Source of the DNA: Microdochium bolleyi
Lineage: Eukaryota > Ascomycota > Sordariomycetes > Xylariales > Microdochiaceae
Assembly (NCBI GenBank): GCA_001566295.1
Contig: KQ964246.1
Span: 1,054,001-1,118,000 of the forward strand
Direction: 5' to 3'
DNA length: 64,000 nucleotides
Shown: positions 46,218 through 56,054 of the stretch, one piece after another
Layout: each line of letters begins with the position of its first letter
Numbering within the stretch: position 1 is the stretch's first letter
Position numbers and translations under genes: made by a program
The notes under the pieces: generated by a model
The model's input: the letters and a program-made list of their open reading frames with translations, nothing else
The model's database searches: none
Told to the model about the DNA's origin: nothing

Positions 46218-48263
46218 TCAAGCCCAGAACGAACCACTCTCCGTCGACGAGTCATACGACGGCAGCGTCTCATCGCTGGATGTGTAATCCGGCACCGTCG
46301 ACGTCGGGCTCGGCGGGTCGCTGTAGCTGGCCGTCGCCCCCCTCTGCTGTATCAGCGAGTTGCGCCGCGACCGCCACGACCGCCGCACGCTTTGGATGAT
46401 GATGCCCCCCTCGTCCCGTGCCGCGGAGAGGAGATTCTCCATGAGCCCGGCCACGGCGCGGAAGTGCGCAAGGTCCTCGGACATGGTGGTTGACTCCTCA
46501 TCGCTCTCGGGGTCGGGACGCTGGAGATAGTGGTGGTTTGCTGTTCCCGGGTTGGCGGTAGTGATACGTAGTGGGCTTTGCGGCCGTGATTGTGAAGGCG
46601 AGGGCACGCTCCAGGACATGATGCTGGCCGAAGAAGAAGCGATAACGTGCTCCTCGTGGCCCTGATGGCAGCCAGCTGCGTCCTGGCGCACCGCGGCATC
46701 CTTCTCTAGATCGCCGCCAGTGGTCGTCGTCGATCTACGGGTTGTCCGCTCGTGCAGCCAGCTGCAGGCATTGGAGAAGGCGGTTTTGATGCCCCGGACT
46801 CGAGCCTCGCGTTTCTCGCGCCACTCCTTGCGGCGGGCGCATCGGGCTGCGCGGCGTCTGATGGCCTTCTCGGTACAGGCGGCACGGGTCGCGAAGATGA
46901 TGCAGATAAAAAGTAGTAGGGCTGACCCGGCGATGGCGACGGTCTTCAGCGGGTTCTCGGTGAGAACGGCGGTCGACTGTGGAATCGAGGCAGTCAGTAC
47001 GGCGAGTGAGGTTCGACCAGATCCGACAGTTGGCTTACCGGGTGCCATGGCTCTTCCAATCTCTGTGGTGGCCGTTCTGTGGCCGTGTCGTCGTCGAAGC
47101 CGGGTGTTGGTACGGGAGGCACGGAAAGCGTGATGGGGCTCTGTGCCTGCGATGCTTGGACTTCTACGATGTGTCCAAGGGTTGCCTGAAGTTCCTGTGT
47201 TGCGTCAGCATCGAGACAGGGTAAGAAGAGCAGTACATCTTAGCAAGTGTAGACCAACCTCCGCGTTCTGAACTTGTAGGATCTGTTTGTTACTGTGTAG
47301 GCTTGTTATGCGGACGTTGTCTTCATCACCCTCCGGCACGGCAGGCGGAATGATGATACTACCATCCTCGTCACGATGGAACCCATCGTGATGCGTCGTG
47401 AAGAATAAGCTCCGAACCGCGTCATACAGCGTGGAAGCGAAGCATTTGAGATCTGTGCAATCCGCGATCGACGGTGTTGAGGCGAGCTTTGACTCTGGGA
47501 AAGCATGGGCGATAAAGAACTCCCTGCTTGCAATCTCGAACTCGAGCCTCGCGAGGCGGGCATTCGCAATCTCCAGTTCGTAAAGCTCTGACTGCAACGT
47601 GAATGGCTTGTTGCTCTGCGCGCCTGGCACATACCGCTCCGAGGTGGTCGTCGGGACTCTGATAACTGAAAAAGCGCCATCGACGACGGAGACGCCGACT
47701 GGTGCGACCTGCTGAAACTGGACCTTAAAGCCGAGGTCCTGTATGTGAGACCCATCAATACCGACAACGTTGAAGTTCAGAGTCCGCTCGAAGGTTTGCC
47801 GATCATCGACCTGGACACAGCTCAGCCGCCACTGAGCGTCGACCTTGGTGCCGTGCTTTGTCGTGATGGTGCCAGACCCGACCCCGTCCTCGTCTTCGTG
47901 CAGTGTGTTGCCATCGAGCGTAATGTTGCTGCGGCCGCACGACGTGTCTGTCTCTGTAACGTCAAAAGCGAGGAGCTGTATGTATAAGCCGGGTCAGCGG
48001 GGTGACTGGGGCGCGGACTCGCCACGGCTGACTTACTGTCCTGGGGATGAGAACATCTTCAACAACTTTTGTCACATCAAGGTCGATGAAAGCAAGAGGC
48101 AGCAGCGCATTATCTAGGACGGAAGGATTAGTCCAGAGCTTGGCACGGCGCTGGCCGGTGACGAAAACTCACCACCATCAAGGCGGGCGCTCCTCTTCTC
48201 GAGCGGGTGGGCCACAACCGCCGTGGCCAGCACAATAGCTGCCGCCCGCACGAGGCCACGCAT
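46218..48263 (-). CDS. orphan type I single-pass membrane protein
   Basis: Five exons, 48263-48173, 48113-48037, 47975-47259, 47194-47039 and 46976-46218, give 599 residues; every intron is 59-64 nt and phases agree. MRGLVRAAAIVLATAVVAHP is a signal peptide, followed by a possible Kex2 site (EKR, residues 22-24). The extracellular part, to about residue 357, includes CGRSNITLDGNTLHEDEDG, a beta-rich stretch (GFKVQFQQVAPVGVSVVDG) and a helical segment (LYELEIANARLARLEFEIA). A single transmembrane helix spans about 359-377 (TVAIAGSALLLFICIIFAT) and is followed directly by a basic stop-transfer region (KAIRRRAARCARRKEWREKR). The cytosolic tail of about 220 residues is Ser-rich and acidic towards its end. 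I recognise no family. The layout resembles a surface sensor or adhesion protein, which is inference only. Confidence 0.82.
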
Positions 48264-49303
48264 CACGACAAGCCAGGCAGCCAAGGTTCTACGCAGAGGA
48301 GGACGGAAGAGGCAGCATGGGAGCACGAGGACTGGGGATGGGAGAAGACGGGAGAAGCAGAATGAAGATGGAGGGAAAGTGCCGTGGCTTCCGTTGCACG
48401 ACCGTGGCCACGTCAATAAAGGTTTGGCTTGCTGACACCAGCAGCGAGCGCAAGCTGGGGGTGCCCGCGTGTACCGTTTGACACATGCACACGCACATGC
48501 ACACTAATTGGGACGGCCCCTCTTGGGCTGAAGGCCGACCCCAGAAACACAGCTCGACACCATCACTCGAACCACCTGGCTAGTCATTCAGCGCAATGGT
48601 CAGAAATGGCTGCCTGGCGGGCTGACATCAACGGTGGCGCAGCAAGACACTAGACGGCTTCGCTCGTTGCTGTTGCTTTGATCCCTTGCAAGTGCACTGA
48701 TTCCCCTTCCCAAGTTTGCATGGTCCCTTACTCGGACAACAAGCACACTATTGTTCTTGGTGAATGTCACTGACGCTTGTCTCAGCCCCCAGTACGGCGG
48801 AGTCCACATCGCAATGTCAGCCAGCATTGGAGTTGGGTTGGCGACAGTGAGTGATGCACGATGGTGAAACATCGATGAGAAAGTTAACGTGGCTCTGGGC
48901 CGACTGCCGCCTTGAGGTCGAGTCGAGACCGGCGCTGATCTCAATGTTTCGGGATCGTGGTTCCTCGTTTGGAAAACTGCAAATCAGATGAGCAGCTGCG
49001 CCATCCACACGATTGCTCTGAGAAAGTGGTCTTGGTGAAAGTGCACTCCAGCCACACTTCGGCCACCCTGCAAGAATGTGTGGCTTGTGAGAAGGTCGCA
49101 GTTGAGGCGCCTGAGGCGCCGGTTCCATCAGACGCAGGATCCACTGAGCACATCGACTCGACGTGGGAATTGCCAGGCCCCACCATCGGCTGCTCCAGCA
49201 TGACGAGCTCGTGCCAATCAATCGAGACGGCACGGCTGTTGCAGCCTCATGATACTGCTCAACAACGATCGTTGCGCCGTACTGCCGCAACAAGACCCCA
49301 AAC
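48264..49303. other. 1.0-kb divergent intergenic region
   Basis: Shared promoter region of the orphan membrane protein and LSm4. No gene, TATA box or repeat was recognised. Open frames on the minus strand (49338-48817) have no domain. Confidence 0.5.
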
Positions 49304-49887
49304 ATGGTAAGCAGTGTACTGCTGATCGAACGCTTCATTCCATATGCTGACTCTACGTGGTGCAGTTACCCTTAGGCCTTCTCAATGCCGCGCAGGGTCA
49401 CCCCATGCTCGTCGAGCTCAAGAACGGCGAGACCCTAAACGGCCACCTTGTCCAGTGCGATACCTGGATGAATCTCACCCTCAAGGAAGTCGTCCAAACG
49501 AGTCCGGTACGCGCGAGACTCCTACACACGTCCCACGACTGTGCCGACCCCATGTGCTGACAGACAGAGCAGGAAGCCGACAAATTTGTGCGCCTCCCCG
49601 AGGTCTACGTGAAGGGCAACAACGTAAGTCTGTTCGGCAGAGCTTACCACGCTATGCGTTCCGAAGCTGATACCTGTGGATGTATCTAGATCAAATACCT
49701 GAGGGTTCCCGACGAGATCATCGACCTCGTAAAAGAGCAGCAATCCTCACACGGCCAGCAAGGAGGATACAGAGGCGGAAGGGGAGGGCAGCGTGGCGAC
49801 CACGGCGGTCGTGGCGGTGACCGGGGCGGGCGCGGCGGGCGTGGACAAAGTCGAGGCAGAGGACGGGGTCGCGGCGGTGCTGTTTGA
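49304..49887 (+). CDS. LSM4: U6 snRNA-associated Sm-like protein LSm4
   Basis: Four exons, 49304-49306, 49366-49506, 49573-49623 and 49690-49887, give 130 residues. The first exon holds only the ATG before GTAAGC. The Sm fold is clear: Sm1 runs LPLGLLNAAQGHPMLVELKN then GETLNGHLVQCDTWMNLTLK, and Sm2 is IKYLRVPDEIIDL. The tail is an RGG-type stretch (GGYRGGRGGQRGDHGG). LSm4 takes part in the LSm2-8 ring on U6 snRNA in the nucleus and the LSm1-7 ring for mRNA decapping in the cytoplasm; its RGG tail supports P-body assembly in other organisms. The acceptor at 49572 was chosen over nearby CAG sites to keep EADKFVRLPEVYVKGNN in phase. Confidence 0.95.
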
Positions 49888-50562
49888 GCGCGCGCGTACA
49901 CAAGTGGTCATATCGGCCGATCACGCACCACCAAAGGCTGCACAAATCTTGTCGAACCGACCTTGCGATGCACCCTCGTCCGTAAGAAAGCCGCGCGAGG
50001 CTCCCTGGTCAGCGCACAGAGTCGCCGGTGCACTGTGGCTCAATTGCTTGCGTCCCAGTGCATGGCGAAACTGGCGAAGGCTTCTGCCAGAGAAGGGGTC
50101 GTATTGTTACTCTCCTCTCTCAACACATGTAGATGCTTGAAGCAGGAACCCGTGTCAGGAATCCAGCTGCACTCAGCGGTAGCTGTGAAGTCCGGCTGAG
50201 AAATATCAGGCAGGCGGGCCACTTCCAGGGACGTCGGTACAACCGTCCGTTGGTGCTATGACAGACCTGTCACCAGGGAATTGCAACATAATAGACCCAT
50301 AGCTATATCTGCTGGAATACCAGCTCATGCTCGTTGATGTCTGCAGGAGTCATACGTGGTTGGCGTTGTGGAAGCCTGGTGGTCTCTCGCGAAGTTGACG
50401 TACGCTGTGGTACCTGAGGATGTGAAGTGTGCCGCGCTTATCGATAATCCAAAAGGTCCCAATCGCGGTTGTTCCGCTCCTCCACGGTATAACCAAGCCG
50501 AGTTTCAACCACACACAGCTTGCGCATTGCGTACGGGAGCCTGTCAGTCCCGGCCAATCCAG
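49888..50562. other. intergenic region, no gene seen
   Basis: Between the tandem LSm4 and PPR genes. The frame of the PPR gene is open upstream to about 50356 but without an ATG before 50563. No repeat or RNA was recognised. Confidence 0.5.
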
Positions 50563-52530
50563 ATGCCCGGGGGCCAGATAGTATACGATGGGCTTTGGCG
50601 GTGCCTGTGCCCGTCCGTGGGCTTCCAAACACTCACGAAAGCCCTGAGACCTCGGCGTGTTCGACCGCCCGCACCAGCAAGCCAGACACTCCTTTGCCAG
50701 CAAACGCAGCGACGTCTGAACAGCAGTGCCACTATTGTAAAGCGCAAGCCGGCCGAGTCCGCCGATGCCGGTCTCAGTCACACAGCCCTTTCACGACGAC
50801 AGTATCTCGAACGTGCAGACAAGCGCGCGCCATGGCTCAACAAGCTGCTCTCGGTCCGGCCCGGTGCCCCGCCGGAGCAGCTCGACCAGTTCTCGACACA
50901 GCACATCTACGACGGCCTGAAAGAGCTGCAGTCGATGGAGGGCAGCTATCACTCTATCGTCATGCTGGCTGAGTTCCTGTTGTCTGTGCGCAAGGAGGCG
51001 CCCAATGCGCTCCTCTACGAAGCCCTCATCCGCGCCAATGTCGATCCGTTTCGAGGTTCGGCTCGAGTTGCCAAGACCCTTTTGCAGGAGATGGGGGACT
51101 CTGGGATATCAACCACACCGGGGATTTACAATGCGATACTGCAAGTAGGTGCCTTGAGGTTCCAGACACAGAGACATTCAAGGATTTTGCTAACACTGTT
51201 CCGCACGTAGGTCACAGCCGTGCACCCGGACTATGTCCTTCGATCGAAGGCGCTCCTCGAGATGAAACACCGATGGTATACGCCGACTCTGGACGGCAGC
51301 ATCAGCATCCTCATGGGCTTGCTGCGCGACGGCCAATACGAGCTTGCTCTCGAGAGCCTGGAGGAGTTGTCGAAGAGTCCAGTCATCGTGCCGCCGTGGC
51401 TGTTGAGCGTCTTCCTCATCAAATTTGGCGAGCTCGGCTTCCATGCCGAGAGTCTCCAACTCCTGCAGCATGCAGTCAAGATACACAATCCTCAGCGCTC
51501 ACTGCTTGCATGGACTTTCCTGCTTGACGTGTACAGCCGAGACAACTACTACACTGGCATCACGTACATTTGGGAGAGGATGGTCATGCCTGGTCGACTC
51601 AGCCCCTCGGACGGTGTTGTTCTACATGTTCTGAATACTGCGTCCCGTCAGGGCGACGTGGGTTTGGCCACCAGCGCCATGGAATTGTTGACGGAACGAG
51701 GCCGAAGGCTTGGGATGCATCACTACGAGCCTCTCATCGAGGCGAACCTCAAGCGCGGCGACCTAGAGAAGGCGCTGACCTTGGTCTGCCTCATGGGTGG
51801 CGAGGGGCTCGCGGTCGACGCGTCGAGCACGAGGGCCATCGTCCTCAAGCTCCAAAGCTCTAAAGCAGACACAGACCGAGCTCTGCGGATCCTCAGCGAG
51901 CTCCGTGCCAAGCGCAGGGTCCCCATAGCGGCCTTCAATGTCGTCCTCGAGGCCACCATCTCGCATCGCGGCTTCCAGGCTGCTCTGGACCTCTACCGGT
52001 CGGTGCGGCAGATCAGCTCCGACGTGCCGGACCTGTGGACATTCCACATCCTCTTGAGCCAGTGCAAGAAGGAGACATCGCTAAATTTCATCATTGCCGA
52101 GATGGAATCGTTCTTCTTGAAGCCGAACCGGACCACGTACAACCGCCTTATCCGCATTACTTCTAGGCAGCGGAGCTACGAGGCGGCGTTCCGGTACCTC
52201 AAGAAGCTCAAGGAGCTCCGTGGGCCATCGCCGAATACGGCGACGGACGCCTCAGGCAGTCAGAACAGCCTCTGGATGGACAGGGGCACGGCACTAGAGC
52301 TCATCAAGCGCTGCATTCAGAACCACGATTTGCGGGCTCAGGCCTTGCTCGAGGAAAGCCGGGCACGAGGCATGGACCTGGACGCTGAGCTCGAGGAGTT
52401 CGTGGCGAGCTGCCAGGGAAATCTTGTGACTAAGCACGATGATTCTGGCCATGCCACTACCAATGCATCTGAGGCAGCTTCGTCGGCACCGGCAGGCGGT
52501 GCGCCGCGCGCTCTGAGTGCAGCAGCTTGA
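50563..52530 (+). CDS. mitochondrial pentatricopeptide-repeat (PPR) protein
   Basis: Two exons, 50563-51144 and 51211-52530, give 633 residues across a 66-nt intron with a GCTAACA branch site. The N-terminus after MPGGQIVYDGLW is Arg/Ser/Gln-rich with almost no acidic residues (RPRRVRPPAPASQTLLCQQT), as expected for a mitochondrial presequence. From about residue 90 on, the protein is a series of helical hairpins of about 35 residues typical of PPR motifs, for example TPGIYNAIL, HHYEPLIEANLKRGDLEKAL, IAAFNVVLEATISHRGFQAA and NRTTYNRLIRITSRQRSYEA. The tail from about 590 is Ala/Ser-rich. Fungal PPR proteins bind mitochondrial transcripts for stability, processing or translation; the target of this one is not inferable. 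Confidence 0.88.
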
Positions 52531-52852
52531 GTATCTTGAGCCACGCTCATGACTGCTTATTCGGGGACGGAAGCTAGAGAGAACACCGTGAAGCGTTTTT
52601 CGACTATTAATGATGGATGTCGAATGCTACAGGATATGGGAAGACCAGTCTTGAACTAAGAATAACAGAATTTTGTGCACATAACTACTTTTGCTGCGTG
52701 ATTGTCAACATGTGATAAGGAAAGGACGGCATGAGTGAGTGTGACACACTCCTTGAGCACGGTAGCTCCCTTATGGCGAAATACTGTTGATGCTCTTCCT
52801 ACTCTATTATTAAGCTCGGAGGAAAGCACCCCGCGACGCTCCATAGTGCACA

Positions 52853-52883
52853 TACACACACACACTCTCTCTCTCTCTCTCTC
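52853..52883. repeat. (CA)n-(CT)n compound microsatellite
   Basis: About six CA units run directly into about nine CT units in intergenic DNA. Confidence 0.9.
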
Positions 52884-53879
52884 CATCTTAGTGAACCAAA
52901 GCACAGCAGCATGTGTGGAGCGGGGAATGGGAAAAAAATAAAAGCTGCGCTGACAATGGCACAGTCATTTTGTACCTCACCCCGTAGGATTGGACTATGC
53001 ACTTTCACGGAGTTTTAGAGCTACGTGTTAACCAGATCAGAGAAACCCTGGCGGTGAGTCGACCACGAGGAGCTAGGAATATCGGAAGATTCGAGAGACT
53101 TCGAAGGATATTCAACTTGCTCAAAGAGATGGCCCCTTAACGGCGATGCATAGCATTCGTTTGCGTGCGGATCTACATCCTGGACCAAGCCCTACGTCAT
53201 AGTCACCAGTCGGAAGCAGACACCAATTGACAGCAACCTGGAGCATAACGCCGACATCTACGCAGAAAGAATTGCACACCGTGTTCTGCTTTTGGGTCCC
53301 GATTAACTCCGTGTGCCAGGCTCCGTAAGCATGGATTCCATCTCCAAACTCAATCTTTCCATGTGCGAAGGGGGCTCGTGGGGAAGCCATAGACAACAAG
53401 GTCCCCGCTAGCTGCAGATCCCCTCCGCCAGCTTTGTAATCTCGCAGCGGAGTTAAGCCGACTCCCCACCACAATCAGGGACGTCGCTGGGCGCTGGCTT
53501 GATTTCTCCTTCGGCCGACTTCCATGACACCATCCCTAGCCCTGCTGCAGGAGGGAAAATAGAATGCACAATATGCCGATGACTCACGGGGCCAATCAAG
53601 TCTCGGGAGATGGGGAAGAAATGGAGATTGGTTCCAGTCTCTGCAACGTGCTTACTTACACATGGGCCGAACGCGTGCTTATTACACATCTTGCGCACCA
53701 TCCATGCGATGTGGTTCTGTGCTAGTCTTCAGCATAACGCCCAACATGACAATGGCGTGCTGGCCGCTTAGCATTGTGGCAGCATGGGGATCAAAGCAAA
53801 ATATGGCCCGGTGGGAGAATTGGTTGGAAATCATGCTCGGCATGACTTGATGTGAACGGGCACACGGCTTGTAAATCAA

Positions 53880-53898
53880 ATACTCCTGCACGGAGTAT
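53880..53898. promoter_or_regulatory. inverted repeat overlapping a TATA-like box upstream of the MFS gene
   Basis: Perfect 7-bp arms ATACTCC and GGAGTAT are separated by five bases; the right arm runs into TATAAG at 53896. It lies about 170 bases before the ATG at 54063. The CGGAG core resembles half-sites read by zinc-cluster regulators, so it could be an operator; this is inference from sequence only. Confidence 0.4.
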
Positions 53899-54062
53899 AA
53901 GACATGCAATCAGCCCCGGTATCTTGCCCAATGTCCCACAACCAGAAGCATCAAGTCAACGCCTCATCACGTCCACTCCAAGTCAGGCCTTCTCTCTTTG
54001 AGTTTCACACACAGATCCAGAGACCAACACCCGACAAGACCGGATACAATAACTAAGCAACG

Positions 54063-56054
54063 ATGTCGGCTTGGTTCCGCGAGACACCAGCGGGCAAGGC
54101 CATCCGCCTGCTGTCTGGCAAGCAGTTTCTGAAATATCCTGAGGAGCAACCCGGCTTTGAGCTCCCCGCCGAGTGGAAGCAAGTCTGTGAGGAAAAGCCC
54201 AGCTCTGGCTCGATTAGCTCGTCGTCGGAACAACTACAGCACGATGCTCAACTATACCGCCCCTCTGCTACATCCGAGGCCAGCGATGAGGAGAGCCAGA
54301 GAGGAAAGGACAATGGCGGCACCAATGGCGATTCGCCTTCAGTGGCGGACGAGGAAGGTGCAATGCCAGAGGTCACAAAGACAAAGTCCATACCCCTTGC
54401 TCCGCGGAAGACGAGAGATGGACATATCTTGGTCGACTGGTAAGTAGAAGCTAAGAATGAATTCCTGTTGAGGATGGATCCAGCTAACAGCAATGCTCAG
54501 GTATCGTTCCGACGACGACGAGAACCCATACAATTGGTCTCGAGGAACACGGATAATGGTTGCCAGTGTCATCGGCTTGTACACGTTCATCGTCTACCTA
54601 AGCTCCGCCATGTAAGTGCCGTCACGAATAAACATCCAAGAAAACACTTGATCGATCTGCAATGCTAACAAACCAATGTACTACAGCTACACTCCCAGCG
54701 TTGAAGGCGTAATGGAGGCCTTCGGTGTCAACCTGTCCCAGTCAAACCTGGGACTCGCTCTCTTCGTCCTCGGTTACGGCATCGGGCCCCTAATTTTCTC
54801 ACCCTTGAGCGAGCTGCCCAGTATCGGCCGGAACCCCATCTACATCGTGACCATGTTCCTCTTCGTCATCGTGTCGATTCCGACAGCTCTCGCCGCCAGC
54901 TTCGAAGGCCTTATGGTCGCCCGTTTCTTCCAGGGCTTCTTCGGCTCGCCCTGCCTGGCCTCGGGTGCCGCCACGATGGGCGACATGTTTGGCATGACGA
55001 CCCTGCCTTACGCGTTGGTCCTCTGGGTCTCGTCCGCGTACTGTGGTCCCGCGCTGGGTCCTCTGCTGTCGGGGTTCTCCGTGCCTGCTATGGGCTGGCG
55101 CTGGTCGCTGCTCGAGATCATCTGGGGATCAGCCCCCGTCTTCATCGCGATGCTGTTCCTCCTGCCCGAGACGTCTACGCCCGCTCTCCTGTATAACCGA
55201 GCCGCCCGGCTTCGCAAGGTCACTGGCGACGCCCGCTTCCTGTCTCAGAGCGAGCTGGACCGCAGGGGTCTCACGTCCAAAGAGGTCTTTGTCGACGCCA
55301 TCATCAAGCCCCTCGAGATCACCATCAAAGATCCCGCGATCCTGTTCGTGCAGATCTACACTGCCATCGTCTACGGCATCTACGTGAGTCTGCTCTCCTG
55401 AATTTCTCCCACCTGAAGCACGGCCACCAGTACTAACCAACCCATCAGTATTCCTTCTTCGAGGTGTTCCCGCTCGTCTTCCCCGTGTACTACGGCATGT
55501 CCTACGGCGAAGTCGGCCTCGTGTTCCTGTGCGTGCTGGTAGCCTGCCTGATCGGCGCGACATCCTACGTCGCCTACATTTACTTCTACATGAACCCGCT
55601 CGTCGCGCGCCTCGCTGCCCCGCCGCACAACACGGCCCCCAAGAACGAGATCCGCCTCGTCCCCGCGCTCTTCGCCTCCTTCGGCCCCACGATCGGCCTC
55701 TTCATCTTCGCGTGGACCGCGAGCCCGGCGTTCCCCTGGATCGCGCCGACCATCGGCATCACGCTGTACGGCGCCGCCGCGTTCGTCGTGATGCAGTGCA
55801 TCTTCGTCTACGTCCCGATGAGCTACCCGCAGTACGCGGCGAGCCTGTTCGCCGCCAACGACTTCTTCCGCAGCGCCTCGGCGTTCGCGAGCATCCTGTA
55901 CGCCGGCCCGCTGTTCGGCAACCTGGGCGTCGCCAGGGGCGTGACGCTCCTGGCGGGTCTCAGCGTCATTGGCATCGTGGGCATCTGGCTGCTGTACTAC
56001 ACGGGCGAGAGGCTCAGGAAGCGGAGCAGCTTTGCCGTGTACAAGGCCGAGTGA
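54063..56054 (+). CDS. MFS drug transporter, DHA1 family (benomyl/fluconazole-resistance type)
   Basis: Four exons, 54063-54439, 54501-54611, 54687-55383 and 55449-56054, give 596 residues; introns are 61, 75 and 65 nt. The opening MSAWFRETPAGKAIRLLSGK and LKYPEEQPGFELP is characteristic of the fungal Flu1/Caf5/Mdr-type branch. A Ser/Glu-rich cytosolic stretch ends in VDWYRSDDDENPYNWSRGTR. Twelve transmembrane helices follow, with SPLSELPSIGRNPIY as motif A and the central loop carrying LSQSELDRRGLTSKEVFVDA. The C-terminus ends RLRKRSSFAVYKAE. It should act as a proton antiporter at the plasma membrane exporting azoles, benomyl or endogenous metabolites. It is a different subfamily from the transporter at 34330-36243, so the two are not a recent duplication. 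Confidence 0.95.

Larger units (their letters stand above)
52531..54062. other. 1.5-kb intergenic region with a possible coding relic
   Basis: Contains a (CA)n-(CT)n repeat at 52853-52883 and, before the MFS start, an inverted repeat overlapping a TATA-like TATAAG (53896). On the minus strand 53701-53118 there are two overlapping open stretches with somewhat protein-like composition (for example PFAHGKIEFGDGIHAYGAWH), but no start-to-stop model could be built. Confidence 0.45.
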
